From Ornithinimicrobium ciconiae (GTDB taxonomy: Bacteria; Actinomycetota; Actinomycetes; Actinomycetales; Dermatophilaceae), in assembly GCF_007197575.1 (NCBI RefSeq), contig NZ_CP041616.1:124001-188000 (forward strand): a stretch of DNA of 64,000 bases. The letters are read 5' to 3'. A program made the position numbers and the translations under genes. This document shows, piece by piece, positions 42,957-51,927 of the stretch. Under the pieces are notes generated by a model. The model was not told where the DNA came from. It did not search any database and saw only the letters and a program-made list of their open reading frames with translations. Position 1 is the first letter of the stretch. Each line of letters starts with the position of its first letter.

Positions 42957-44378
42957 TCACGGGGCGCTGAGCAAGCGGCGCAGCATGGTGGTCGCCTCGT
43001 CGTTGTCGGGGTCCAGCTCGACCGCCCGCTGCAGGTGCTCCGCTGCGGTCTGCAAGCGCCCGGCGATCTCGTGGGCCCATCCCGTGTTGCCCCACGCTGG
43101 GGAGGACCTCGGTTGGACCAGCCGCCAGAGCTCCAACAACGGCCAGGCGAGGTCGGTGCGATGCATCTCGATCAGACCCCATACCGCGTCCTCGAACCCC
43201 TCCTCGTCGACGTCCGCGGTCGGCGGGTCAGCAGCCGCGAGCCGACGGTAGAGGTCGGCGGCCGCTGACACCCCAGACCGCTCAAGCACGGACGCCAGCG
43301 GCACGGTCACCGGCGGGAGCGGCGGGTCGGCCGGCTCCCGCCCGAGCAGCACGTCCAGCGCCGCCCTGGTCAGACCGAAGATCGGGGCGGTGTTGCTGTT
43401 AGCCAGGACGCTGACCCCGAGCCCGAGTTCCGGCATCAGGGCCAGGTTGGTCGCGAAGCCGGGGTCGGAGCCAGAGTGGTTCACGACCAGGTGCTCACGG
43501 TGGGTCCCCCAGAACCAGCCGAGCGCCATGTGCGCGTGCCACTCGCTACCGCTCTCGACCACCGGCGTCCACATCACCTCGTGGGTCCCCGGGGACATCA
43601 GCCCGGCTCCGTCGGCGAGGTGGGCGACCATCCACCGCCCCAGCTCGGCGGCGCTGCTGTGCAGGGTCGAACTCGGTGCGTGCTTGCGCGTGTAGGGATA
43701 CGCCCCCTCCACCACCTGCGGCGGTAGTCCCAGGTGGGGACTGGCGCCCAGATGGGGCGACACGTCGGCGCGCAGGAAGGTGCTCGTCGCCATCCCGACC
43801 CGGTCCAGCACCCGCTCCTTGAGATGAGCCTCGAACGACTGCCCGCCGATGGTCGCGACGAGGTGGCCGAGCAGTTCGTATGCCGAGTTGGAGTAGGCGA
43901 AGCCCGCACCCGGGTCCTGCTCCAGCGGCCAGCCTGCGACACGGGTCGCGAAGCGGGCCAGCGCCCCGCCGTCGAGCTCCGGCTCGTGCCATCCGTAGTC
44001 GCTCACGTCACCGATCCCGGACCGGTGGGACAGCAGCTGCCGGAGCGTGATCCCGCTCGCTGGCGGGTCGGCCCACTGCAGGGCAGGCAGGTATGTTGTG
44101 ATGCTGGCGTCGAGGTCCAGCTCGCCGTCCTCGACCAGCTGCAGCACGGCCGTGGCCACAAACGACTTGGAGATCGAGGCCAGGTGGAACAGCGTGTCAG
44201 CGGTGACCGGCTCCCCCTTGGAGCGGTCCCGGGTGCCGAAGCCGCGGGCCGCGACCCTGTCGCCGTCGTGCACCACGCAGAGGGCCACCCCGGGCAGCGC
44301 CCAGGTCTCGACGACACGCTCGACGAACGGCCACAGCAACGCCTCGATGCGGTGCCCGGTGTTCGCACCGTAACTCAC
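42957..44378 (-). CDS. Serine beta-lactamase-fold hydrolase with C-terminal TPR-like region
   Basis: 473 residues. Class C/DD-peptidase fold: SISK (SxxK) in LFHLASISKSFVATAVL, YSN in FAYSNSAYELLGHL, and HSG in VVNHSGSDPGFATNLALMPE. The last about 100 residues are helical with a TPR motif (AGRLQTAAEHLQRAVELDPDNDEA). No signal peptide, so cytoplasmic esterase or peptidase activity is more likely than drug resistance. Confidence 0.85.
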   Translation of the reverse strand: MSYGANTGHRIEALLWPFVERVVETWALPGVALCVVHDGDRVAARGFGTRDRSKGEPVTADTLFHLASISKSFVATAVLQLVEDGELDLDASITTYLPALQWADPPASGITLRQLLSHRSGIGDVSDYGWHEPELDGGALARFATRVAGWPLEQDPGAGFAYSNSAYELLGHLVATIGGQSFEAHLKERVLDRVGMATSTFLRADVSPHLGASPHLGLPPQVVEGAYPYTRKHAPSSTLHSSAAELGRWMVAHLADGAGLMSPGTHEVMWTPVVESGSEWHAHMALGWFWGTHREHLVVNHSGSDPGFATNLALMPELGLGVSVLANSNTAPIFGLTRAALDVLLGREPADPPLPPVTVPLASVLERSGVSAAADLYRRLAAADPPTADVDEEGFEDAVWGLIEMHRTDLAWPLLELWRLVQPRSSPAWGNTGWAHEIAGRLQTAAEHLQRAVELDPDNDEATTMLRRLLSAP

Positions 44379-44447
44379 GGATCGAGGCTACTCCTGGGTG
44401 AGCTCTCCCGGCGTCGCCCGAACTGAATACGGGGAAGCGGGCGACCC

Positions 44448-44765
44448 TCAGCGACCGATGGAGTTCACCCGTTCCCAGGGCCATGCCTCGGCGAGCCAGG
44501 CGGCGACGGCGCCGGCGAGCGGCACGTCAGATCGGCCCGGTCTGCACGGACCCACGACTGGACGATCACGTCGTGGCCCGCAGACCTCGTGGGGTAGAGG
44601 TACACGCAGCCAATCACGTCGCTCTCCCCTGGGTCGAGCACGGTGAACGCGAACCCGGTCTCGGCGGCACGTCGGCGGAAGGTCGGAGAGATTGGCCTCG
44701 AGCGACATCCCGCTGAGCGGTGGCCAGTCACCGTCGGGGTAGCCCGGCGTACATGAGCTATGTCT
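44448..44765 (-). pseudogene. GNAT acetyltransferase broken by frameshifts
   Basis: Pieces of one protein lie in two frames: MSLEANLSDLPPT, then RAAETGFAFTVLDPGESDVI and GCVYLYPTRSAGHDVIVQSW in a second frame, then DVPLAGAVAAWLAEAWPWER back in the first. Together they give the C-terminal half of an actinobacterial GNAT-like protein. At least two indels are needed. Confidence 0.65.
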
Positions 44766-45507
44766 CTCCAGTCGTGCTGCGGAGCAGGTGCAGGATCGTG
44801 ACGTAGTGCTCGGTCACCGGCCCCGGTTGTGCCGCAGCAGCGGCTTGGACCGCGTCGAGTTCTGCTTGGTCCTGCCAGTCGCTGAAGGTTGCGAAGAGGG
44901 CACGGATCTGGGTCGCGTCCAGGTCGGTCTGCCATGGCCATTCCCAGGTACGGACCAGTCGGAACCTACTCCCCGCTTCCAGCTCCGCCACCGTTGGTCG
45001 CGGCTCCAGCGGGTCGGTGCGTGGGATGGTCTCGTCCCGACCAGCGACGATCTCATCCACGGCTCGACGGAATGGCGTCTGCACTCGCGGGTCCCCGAAC
45101 ACCGTCCGCCAGACCGCAAGAAGCCCACCTTGCTCCAACGCCTGGCCGAGCCTGGGCAGCACCGTTGGCAAGTCGACCCAGTGCATGGACGTGGCCGCCA
45201 CAACCGAATCGAATCGGTGCGCAGCCAGGTCCACGTCTTCGATCTGCGAGACCAGCACGCTCGCTTCTGGGCACGCCTGCCGGAGACGGGCGGCCAGCTC
45301 GGGGCCGGGTTCGACCGCGAAGACCGCGCCTCCGCGACGGACGAGCTCACCGGTGGCCTCACCGGTGCCGGCTCCGATCTCCAGGACCCGACGTCCTGGT
45401 CCAATCACTCCCTGCTGGACCAGTGTGTCGTAGAGCTCGCTGGGATAGTCAGGCCGCGCCGCCCGGTACGACGCAGCGATCGACTCGAAAAGCCCGGGGT
45501 CCCTCAT
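44758..45507 (-). CDS. Class I SAM-dependent methyltransferase (copy A)
   Basis: 249 residues. Motif I RRVLEIGAGTGEATGELVRRG, post-I VFAVEPGPELAARLRQACP, motif II region FDSVVAATSMHWVD (UbiE/methyltransferase-11 type). Substrate unknown. Start at ATG 45505-45507, which begins MRDPGLFESIAASYRAARP. A paralogue about three-quarters identical lies at 52.8-53.6 kb, but that copy is frameshifted at its start. Confidence 0.85.
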   Translation of the reverse strand: MRDPGLFESIAASYRAARPDYPSELYDTLVQQGVIGPGRRVLEIGAGTGEATGELVRRGGAVFAVEPGPELAARLRQACPEASVLVSQIEDVDLAAHRFDSVVAATSMHWVDLPTVLPRLGQALEQGGLLAVWRTVFGDPRVQTPFRRAVDEIVAGRDETIPRTDPLEPRPTVAELEAGSRFRLVRTWEWPWQTDLDATQIRALFATFSDWQDQAELDAVQAAAAAQPGPVTEHYVTILHLLRSTTGET

Positions 45508-45666
45508 GCCCACATTCTTGCCGCGCCGAGCCTCCGCACGGTCACCGGACATCCGACCACCGAGCAGTTGGGGGTGCCGTCTGCCCGGAGTGCTGAGGGT
45601 TACGGCCTACACAGAGACGGTCACCTCGACGCAGCGCCTCCACTGCGATGTGACTGGCAGGGCAAA

Positions 45667-45684
45667 CACCTCTAACTAGAGGTG
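45667..45684. repeat. Small perfect hairpin CACCTC/GAGGTG
   Basis: CACCTC-TAACTA-GAGGTG, six-bp stem and six-base loop, just upstream of the first family 1 repeat. Confidence 0.5.
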
Positions 45685-45699
45685 ATCACAACAGGACAG

Positions 45700-45920
45700 A
45701 TCGATAAGGGACCGGAATGTTACATACGCACGGTTGCTGCGCAAGGCGTGATCGACTCCTGCCCTATCGATAAGCAGGAGGAATGTTACATAGGTTGGGC
45801 GGCTGTGCAAGATTGGCTGCTGTCGAGATGCAGCGGAGGTTGCACAACCCTGAGCGGCGAACCTTGCACAATCGAGTCCGTCGCGGCTGGTCGCGCAAAG
45901 TAGGCGTTCTCTGTCGGCGG
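45700..45920 (+). repeat. Family 1 repeat, copy 1
   Basis: The left module (ATCGATAAG, a few bases, GGAATGTTACATA, then CTGTGCAAG or CTGCGCAAG) occurs twice in tandem, at 45700 and 45766. The second runs into the core TGTCGAGATGCAGCGGAGG (from 45821) and the right module (GCACAACCCTGAGCGGCGAA, then CCTTGCACAATCGAG). TGTGCAAG at 45803 can pair with CTTGCACA at 45863, giving an imperfect stem of about 68 bp. Confidence 0.75.
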
Positions 45921-45979
45921 CATGTGCGGATACTTACTCGTCCAGCCTGCGATGAGCGCAGCTGGCTGCGCCCCGAAGG

Positions 45980-46537
45980 TCAGCCGACGAGGTCCTCAAG
46001 TGTCGGCTCAGGGCACTTCTCGAGCATGCGGGGGCCTTGGTCTGGTGGTACCGCGGCGTGAGGGTTCCAGGTCTCGACGTTTGTCCCCACAGCCGCGGCA
46101 CGGTGTGCCTCCACGAACACGTCCTCGGAGGGAGGCTCAGGGACCGTTATCCCTTCGGCTTCTAGACAGGCTGCGACCTCCAGGTTGAGCGCGAAGTATG
46201 CCCGGATCTCGGCATCGCTGAGTGGCTGATAAGTCGGCAGCGGCCCCGCTTCCAGCGTGCATGCGTCGAGATCCTGGTTGTAACGTTCGCCAACCTCGGG
46301 TCCGGGATCCACACCGTCGTAGGTGATGCCTCCGCCATCATCAGTCAACTTAACTGGCCAACCTCGCTCAGTCAGGCACGACATCACGCTGGTCTGGAAA
46401 TCATTCGCACGTTCGATCTCTGCCGACCGCGGCTCAGTCTCACCTGTGCCAACAGATTCTTCTGAGGCATCACTCGAGCAACCACTCACGACCAGCACCA
46501 CTGCTAGCGCGCCAACACGGAGCGATCTGGACCACAT
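45980..46537 (-). CDS. Putative lipoprotein, function unknown
   Basis: 185 residues. Signal peptide with lipobox: SLRVGALAVVLVVSGC, lipidated Cys at 20, then an acidic Ser/Glu linker. The mature part (FQTSVMSCLTERGWPVKLTDDGGGITYDG, FALNLEVAACLEAEGI) has the paired-Cys pattern of a family of small actinobacterial lipoproteins of unknown role. Strong AAGGAGG before ATG 46535-46537. Single gene between two family 1 repeats. Confidence 0.8.
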   Translation of the reverse strand: MWSRSLRVGALAVVLVVSGCSSDASEESVGTGETEPRSAEIERANDFQTSVMSCLTERGWPVKLTDDGGGITYDGVDPGPEVGERYNQDLDACTLEAGPLPTYQPLSDAEIRAYFALNLEVAACLEAEGITVPEPPSEDVFVEAHRAAAVGTNVETWNPHAAVPPDQGPRMLEKCPEPTLEDLVG

Positions 46538-46894
46538 AGATATCCTCCTTGGTCAGGGCTCGAGACCCACCCATCGCGCCCGAGCGCCAATTCTGGGCGA
46601 GCAGTGCCCAGCACTGACTCCCACACTATGGGCGGTCCCTCCGAATACCGTCCGACTCTCGGCATGAGGGTGAAACAACGAGCCTTGCGCGGCGCGTCGG
46701 TGAGGGTCTGCCCTCGCTTCGATCGGACCGCCACGCGCGACGACATCGCATCGACGAACGCCTATGCCACATAGAAGTGGGCGTTGGCTGCATTGTCGAG
46801 ATGCAGCGAAGACTGCACACCGGCACGCGTGGCATCTTGCACGAACACCGTCCCTGGCCAGCGGTCGCGCAAACATCGCGCGGAACGTGGCAGA
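46538..46894. other. Intergenic stretch holding a family 1 repeat
   Basis: Contains CGGCATGAGGGTGAAA (near 46660), a degenerate family 2-like motif, and family 1 copy 2. No gene is supported. Confidence 0.55.
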
Positions 46895-46905
46895 TCAGGA
46901 CGTCA
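46764..46905 (+). repeat. Family 1 repeat, copy 2
   Basis: ATGCCACATAGAAG, then core TGTCGAGATGCAGCGAAG (46794-46811) and ACTGCACACCGGCACGCG, CTTGCACGAAC, GTCGCGCAAA. Same order and orientation as copy 1, with a shorter left module. Confidence 0.7.
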
Positions 46906-47506
46906 GTGGAAGTATCCAGTCGTGGTCAGGGCAGACCAGGGATAGGGCTTGGGCAAGCCAAGCACGTTGGTCCGCAGCGAGCAGCGGGAGTGCCGTCTGG
47001 AAGTCTTGCTGGTCCTTCTCCCGTGGCGCCGAGGCCTTGTAGAAAAGCTGAATCTCGGGGGCCAGGTACGGGATACCCGCTGGGGACGTTCTCCTTGCGT
47101 GCGCGAGCGGCATCCGCACTCGGTGGTCGCGACGGGAGATGAGGTCCTCCCCGTCGGACTCGTCGAACATGAGCTGCAGCTGCCAGGAGGAGGATCCGCG
47201 CCGGCGGCACCAGATGTCGTGCACGCCCTGGTACAGCGTTTCGCCTGCCTGCCATGGGCGCAGGGTGCCGGGAGGGTCAGCTGCGAAGAACTCCCAGCCG
47301 GCCAGATGCTCTTGCACGGCGTGCTGGTCGCGTCGCAGCACGAGGACGTCAGTGTCGCCATGCGGTCGGGTCTGTCGTCCGATGAACAGGTCGATGGCCC
47401 ATCCACCTGCAATGAACCACATGCAGTCTGCGCCGGTGAACAACTCGGCGACCACAGATGGGGTCAGGGGCACCCAACGTGCAGCGACGTCCACGGATGC
47501 GTCCAC
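46895..47506 (-). CDS. Nucleotidyltransferase (aminoglycoside adenylyltransferase-like)
   Basis: 203 residues. The nucleotidyltransferase core is WFIAGGWAIDLFIGRQTRPH followed by GDTDVLVLRRDQ, carrying the G-G-W and D-x-D metal motif. Later GIPYLAPEIQLFYKAS is typical of the ANT/lincosamide nucleotidyltransferase-like family. It may adenylylate a small molecule; drug resistance is possible but not shown. GTG 47504-47506 chosen; GTG 47492-47494 also possible. Confidence 0.75.
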   Translation of the reverse strand: MDASVDVAARWVPLTPSVVAELFTGADCMWFIAGGWAIDLFIGRQTRPHGDTDVLVLRRDQHAVQEHLAGWEFFAADPPGTLRPWQAGETLYQGVHDIWCRRRGSSSWQLQLMFDESDGEDLISRRDHRVRMPLAHARRTSPAGIPYLAPEIQLFYKASAPREKDQQDFQTALPLLAADQRAWLAQALSLVCPDHDWILPLTS

Positions 47507-47595
47507 CGGAACATGGTCGCACCGCGTGACTGACCGAGGGTCCGGCGGTCCTCGCCCCTGGCGGCATGAGGGTGCGCTGGGTGGTAACGCCGACG

Positions 47596-48543
47596 TTAGC
47601 CGAGACGTCGGAGTGCGTCCTTCAGTGTGGTTTCGACGCGCTGGGTCGCGCCCGTCTCGTCGAAGGTGCGGCGGCCGGCGACCTGGCGGCGGATCCATGC
47701 GGGTTGTTGGTCGTCGTGGTGCAGCAGCGCGTAGATGTCCCACCAGGGGTCCAGGCTCTGTCCGATGATGAGCTCGTACTGCGACCGGAGTTGTTGTGCC
47801 CACTCGGGAGAGTGCAGCGCAGCTAAGTAGCGACGGCAGTGCCCGATATCGACCGCGCGCGGGCCGCGGTGGATCCCGTTCCAGTCAACCAGGCCGGTGA
47901 CCTTGCCCCTGGACCACAGCACGTTGACCGGCAAGAAGTCGCCGTGCAGAAAGACGGCCGGGACAGACGCTGGTGTTTCGCGAATTACTGCGAACGCCGC
48001 GGTCCACACCCCGTGCTGGTGAGCCCCGGCCGGCACCCGCAACTCGTGTCGCGGGGCAATCCACGAGTCCTGCCAAGGGCGCAGCATCGGCGCGGGAAGA
48101 TCCAGCGCGTGCACCCTGGCCGCAAGTTCTGCGATCGCGCGCAGCCAGGACCCGGGGTCGGCGGGGGTGAGATCGACATGGCCAGGAAGGTGGGTCATCA
48201 GCACCGATGGTGCCCCACCGGTCCGATCCCCGTCGATGTCTGCGGCGATGACCCGCGGAACCGGCAAGCCGCTGTCGGCCACCACCGCGAGGTTCTCCAC
48301 CTCTTGGCGCACCGCCTCATTGAGACCCAACGCGCCTGGGTACTGACGAAGCACATACGAACTGCGGACACCGCCCCGCTCGACCGTGATCCGGTGGACA
48401 ACAGACGAGACACCACCCGTCATCCGCCGACAGCCGGTGACACGACCCCCTCCCGTGCCGATGGAAGCAGCCACCCACTCAAGCGTCTCCGCCGACGGTC
48501 GACTCCGCGAGAACGACCCAGCCCTCCAATCAGCATCCGGCAT
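47596..48543 (-). CDS. APH-family phosphotransferase
   Basis: 315 residues. Kinase-like fold with catalytic loop VFLHGDFLPVNVLW (H-G-D-x4-N) and metal-binding Asp in GLVDWNGIHRGP. N-lobe GGVSSVVHRITVERGG, SSYVLRQYPG, where Arg stands for the usual ATP lysine. May phosphorylate an antibiotic or a metabolite. Second gene of a small block with the nucleotidyltransferase. Confidence 0.83.
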   Translation of the reverse strand: MPDADWRAGSFSRSRPSAETLEWVAASIGTGGGRVTGCRRMTGGVSSVVHRITVERGGVRSSYVLRQYPGALGLNEAVRQEVENLAVVADSGLPVPRVIAADIDGDRTGGAPSVLMTHLPGHVDLTPADPGSWLRAIAELAARVHALDLPAPMLRPWQDSWIAPRHELRVPAGAHQHGVWTAAFAVIRETPASVPAVFLHGDFLPVNVLWSRGKVTGLVDWNGIHRGPRAVDIGHCRRYLAALHSPEWAQQLRSQYELIIGQSLDPWWDIYALLHHDDQQPAWIRRQVAGRRTFDETGATQRVETTLKDALRRLG

Positions 48544-49055
48544 GACCGTTCACGCTACCGCTCAACGAGCATCAGCTCCGCACCCTCGGCATGAGGGCGA
48601 GATTCCGACCCTTGCCTGCTACCAGGCTGCCTTGCCCGAAGGCCCGCGGGCCAGGACGGCCGCCCGCTCGGGCGAGCCGCCGTGCCCAGAGGCATCAGGG
48701 ACCGTGCCAGCGAAGATGGCAACGCGGAATCGCAGGAGTCCGTAACACGCGGTTTATGACACATACGAACCCGGTTTGTGACATCTTCGCTGCATCTCGA
48801 CAATAGGTAGCAAACCGACCAAGGCCCACCCAACACTGAGTTACCTTTCACATAACGTCACCCTATTGATTCAAACGAGGGACGTTTGTGAACGATTGGC
48901 TGCATCTCGACAGCATCTGTCGAGATGCAGCGAAGATTGCGGGCCTGTCAGCACGGAACCTTGCGCGATCGAAGGCGGTGAGCTTCGTCGAGCAGGGTAG
49001 GCGCGGGTCAGTTAGGATTCTTGGCACGTTCGACCAGACCGATTGGGGTGTGGGC
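48544..49055. other. Intergenic stretch dominated by a full family 1 repeat
   Basis: Between the APH gene and the unknown gene at 49056. It carries CGGCATGAGGGCGAGA near 48590 and the complete family 1 copy 3. No gene supported; a frame across the repeat is not credible. Confidence 0.6.
48700..49000 (+). repeat. Family 1 repeat, copy 3 (full length)
   Basis: Left part GGTTTATGACACATACGAAC, CGGTTTGTGACAT, CTTCGCTGCATCTCGACA (48785-48802); middle with CATAACGTCA; perfect hairpin TGCATCTCGACAG-CAT-CTGTCGAGATGCA (48901-48929); right part GCGAAGATTGCGGGCC, CCTTGCGCGATCGA. The outer CTTCGCTGCATCTCGACA at 48785 and its complement at 48918-48935 act as terminal inverted repeats of a 151-bp element. 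Nearly the same order as copy 6. Confidence 0.8.
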
Positions 49056-49526
49056 ATGATTTTCGGAAGACGACGACGTCAGGAACCAGACCCGCAAGTA
49101 GTGGCGGTGGCGCGGTTCCGTTACGTGATGCGCACCGCGGACGAGGAGCTCCTCAGTAAGATCCTGGGCGAGGGTCTTGCGAGACTCACCGAGGCCGAAC
49201 GAGTGGACTGGGTAGAGGCGCTGGCTCAACACCACCTCGTGCTGCGGATCGCGAACACGGACGCCGACGCACTCACCAGGGAGGTTCTGAGCCGGGTGTC
49301 AGAACGCGGTGCCGAAGGCCGGACCTGTCTGGCTGACTCGCACACCGCAGCCTTGGTTGAATCAGTTCGCAGATCTGGCGCGGTCAGCCAGGCCTACGAG
49401 GGCTTCTTGTCATCCCCGGAAGCGGCGGAGGCCGGGGTCCCCGACGTCGGGGACGGCGTGGCTCAGGGGCGGCCAGTACCCCAGCCACCTGCCTTCCTGG
49501 GGACTCATGCGGGCGGACGTCGCTGA
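49056..49526 (+). CDS. Protein of unknown function
   Basis: 156 residues. A basic start MIFGRRRRQEPDPQ is followed by a helical, charged region (VMRTADEELLSKILGEGLARLTEAERVDWVEALAQHHLVLRIAN) and a Pro-rich end. Starts at ATG 49056; the frame continues upstream into the repeat but that part is not coding-like. The 3' end overlaps the amidohydrolase gene by 20 bp, suggesting coupling. Confidence 0.55.
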   Translation: MIFGRRRRQEPDPQVVAVARFRYVMRTADEELLSKILGEGLARLTEAERVDWVEALAQHHLVLRIANTDADALTREVLSRVSERGAEGRTCLADSHTAALVESVRRSGAVSQAYEGFLSSPEAAEAGVPDVGDGVAQGRPVPQPPAFLGTHAGGRR

Positions 49527-50868
49527 GATCGACAACGTGCAGCTCAGCCGCCGCTCGTTCGGCGCAGGTCTGCTCGGGGTGGTCCTGGCCGGCTGCAGTT
49601 CGGCGGATCCTGGCGATAGCCCAAAGCTGACCAGCGGTCCGGTTCCGTCGTGGTCACCTCCAGCGCATCCGCGACCGTTGCGCCCTGACGTCGTGCTCCC
49701 TACGCAGTTCAGCTCGCCCAGGCCGACGCTGATGACCGATGTCCTCATCTTTGACGGAGAGGTGCTGAGGGGGCCCACTGACCTGTTCTTGCAGGACGGC
49801 TTGATCAGTAGAGTGGGAGAGGGACCAGTTCCCTCTGGCGCTGAGGTGGTGAATGGCGGCGGCAACACCGTGCTACCAGGGCTGATCGACTCCCACGTCC
49901 ACTACGATCCGCCGACCGCCCTCATTCCCAGCGCCGTCCGCTTCGGCGTGACCACCCAGCTGGACCTCTACAGTGCCCCGGACCCGAAACGGACTGCTGA
50001 ACTGAAGCGCACGGGGATGCTGGAGGAGTCTGATCTGATCACCGCCGGATTCCTGGCCACGGCGCCCGGCGGGCACCCGCCCCGCAACAGTGACCTCCCG
50101 CGGCTGGAGCATCCGGAGGAGACCGAGTCCTGGGTGGATGCCAGGGTCGAGGAAGGGTCCGAGTTCATCAAGGTGGTCGTGGAGAGTACGGACATGCCGA
50201 CGCTGCGTCCTGAGACAGTGTCAGCGCTGGTCCAAGCGGCCCATAACCGGGGCCTGATCGTCGTGGCGCACGCCAACTTCCTGGACGACGTCACGGTGGC
50301 AGTCGAGGCGGGCATTGACGGTCTGGCCCACGCCTTGGCCGCCCCTGCCTATCCCGACGAACTGCTCACGCGGATGGTCGACCAACAGGTGTTCGTCACC
50401 ACCACGATGGGCATCATCCACGACTCCGCTGACCGCGAGATCCTCAGGGACCCCCTGATGGAGGCCCTCTCAGCCTCAGCCAGAGCGCATCTAGGCCGGG
50501 GCCTGCGTGGCTACACCGACCTTTTCGACCCCCAAGAGTTGCGGCAAAGCGTGCAGCAGGCATTCCAGGCAGGGGTGCCGGTGCTTGCCGGCACCGACGC
50601 TCCCAACCTCGGAACTCTGCCGGGCGTCGGCTTACTCGTGGAACTGGACTTGCTGGTCTTGGCCGGCTTGTCACCCGTTGAGGCTCTGCGGTCGGCGACC
50701 TCCGCACCAGCGACCTCGTGGGGACTCCACGACCGCGGTCGCATCCATCCCGGGCTCCGGGCCGACCTCGTGCTCGTCGAAGGGAACCCCACCGAGGACA
50801 TCACTGCCCTGCGGCGAGTTGTCCGGACATTTCGACTCGGGCACGCGGTAGAACCACTCACCACTTAG
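49507..50868 (+). CDS. Secreted lipoprotein amidohydrolase
   Basis: 453 residues. Twin-arginine/lipoprotein signal: LSRRSFGAGLLGVVLAGCSS, lipidated Cys near 30. The metal-dependent amidohydrolase barrel follows: LPGLIDSHVHYDPP (H-x-H), VVVESTDMPTL, LIVVAHANFLDD, and GVPVLAGTDAPNLGTLPG with the late Asp. Ends with the typical GLRADLVLVEGNPTEDI. Acts outside the membrane on an unknown amide or ester. Start ATG 49507 with weak ribosome site; coupled to the gene before. Confidence 0.83.
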   Translation: MRADVAEIDNVQLSRRSFGAGLLGVVLAGCSSADPGDSPKLTSGPVPSWSPPAHPRPLRPDVVLPTQFSSPRPTLMTDVLIFDGEVLRGPTDLFLQDGLISRVGEGPVPSGAEVVNGGGNTVLPGLIDSHVHYDPPTALIPSAVRFGVTTQLDLYSAPDPKRTAELKRTGMLEESDLITAGFLATAPGGHPPRNSDLPRLEHPEETESWVDARVEEGSEFIKVVVESTDMPTLRPETVSALVQAAHNRGLIVVAHANFLDDVTVAVEAGIDGLAHALAAPAYPDELLTRMVDQQVFVTTTMGIIHDSADREILRDPLMEALSASARAHLGRGLRGYTDLFDPQELRQSVQQAFQAGVPVLAGTDAPNLGTLPGVGLLVELDLLVLAGLSPVEALRSATSAPATSWGLHDRGRIHPGLRADLVLVEGNPTEDITALRRVVRTFRLGHAVEPLTT

Positions 50869-50954
50869 CGGAAGCCGCAGCACGGTGTGATTGTCGACCA
50901 AGCACGCGTGAAGCCAGCCCGTCACATATGTAACGCAGTACGTCTCCGTTCATC

Positions 50955-51070
50955 ACGTGAAGGGATGTTTCATAGCAGGCGCGGCTGCGCAAGATTGGTG
51001 TAGGGGATGCAGCGAAAACTGCACGACAGACCTGCCAACCTTGCCCGACCAGGGTCTCGCTGCACGCTGG
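50955..51070 (+). repeat. Family 1 repeat, copy 4 (degenerate)
   Basis: GAAGGGATGTTTCATAGCAG, GCGGCTGCGCAAGATTGG, GGGGATGCAGCGAAAACTGCAC and CCTTGCCCGACCAGG correspond in order to copy 1. The TGTCGA part of the core is altered. Confidence 0.6.
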
Positions 51071-51124
51071 GCTCAGAGCGCAGGGCGGCCTTGCCACAGG
51101 TTTTGAAGCGATCCGACCCGAGCC

Positions 51125-51526
51125 CTACTGCGGAATCGGTTCGCCGATCTCGGACAGGAATGACCGAGCGAGATCCATCCACTCCTGAGGAGTAGCGCCC
51201 TCAACCCAGATCTCGAGGTACTCCTCTGGAGTCATCCCTCTGGGCGCGGTGTTGAGCGGGCTGCGGTCGTAGCCGTCGAACGGTGACGTGCTCTTCACGG
51301 CGAAGAGGATGTCCCGCGCCTGGGAGCTGCGGCCGTCGGCGGCACCACCGACCCGAACCGTGCGGAAGACCTTGGTGTCTCTCGCGGGCGGCCACTTCGC
51401 CCATGCGCGGTAAAAGGCGCCCTCCCACTCGTGGTGAGCCCAGTGCCAGGGGCCGTCAAAGCCTACGGCCGCGAGGGCCGCGAGCAGTCCTTCTGCTGTG
51501 TTCTTGAGCTTCTGCTGCTTGTTCAT
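51125..51526 (-). CDS. Protein of unknown function
   Basis: 133 residues, MNKQQKLKNTAEGLLAALAA at the start; contains GPWHWAHHEWEGAFYRAWAKWPPARDTKVFRTVRVGG and a helical end (EEYLEIWVEGATPQEWMDLARSFLSEIG). Rich in Trp; soluble. No family recognised. Single gene between family 1 copy 4 and a small plus-strand gene. Confidence 0.55.
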   Translation of the reverse strand: MNKQQKLKNTAEGLLAALAAVGFDGPWHWAHHEWEGAFYRAWAKWPPARDTKVFRTVRVGGAADGRSSQARDILFAVKSTSPFDGYDRSPLNTAPRGMTPEEYLEIWVEGATPQEWMDLARSFLSEIGEPIPQ

Positions 51527-51576
51527 GTTGGCCCTTCTTAGTCGTCACAGGTCGTCCGGCGGCGTGACTAGGACGA

Positions 51577-51759
51577 GTGTCGCGAACGACGATTGCCTTG
51601 GAGCCGGTCCGCGCGCGCCTCACGTGGGAGGTGGAGGTGCTAGCCACGGTCCTGAACCAGCCAGAGCGTCCGTCCTACGAGCAGCGGCTCACGCTCGCGA
51701 CGGCGCTAGCTCATCGTCGATGGGCCTTGGAGCGGTACCCCTCGCGAGACGAAGCCTGA
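51577..51759 (+). CDS. Small protein of unknown function
   Basis: 60 residues from GTG 51577: SRTTIALEPVRARLTWEVEVLATVLNQPERPSYEQRLTLATALAHRRWALERYPSRDEA. Helical and charged, no cysteines. No clear ribosome site. Reported with caution. Confidence 0.35.
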   Translation: MSRTTIALEPVRARLTWEVEVLATVLNQPERPSYEQRLTLATALAHRRWALERYPSRDEA

Positions 51760-51927
51760 CGCTTCAAGGGTGTCTATGGATCGCCGATCTTACGTGCGCC
51801 ATAGGCCTTGCCCTTCTTGGCCTGGTTGCGGTGGCAGGGCCGAGTTGCTGGAGCTGCACGCGGTAGCGCGGACACTGCATGGTTGGAGCTTGCGCCCGCA
51901 GCGGCATGTCTGGTCGATGCCAGAGTC

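Larger units (their letters stand above)
45508..45979. other. Repeat-filled intergenic stretch
   Basis: Between methyltransferase A and the lipoprotein gene. It contains the hairpin at 45667 and the first family 1 repeat (45700-45920). No gene is supported. Confidence 0.6.
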
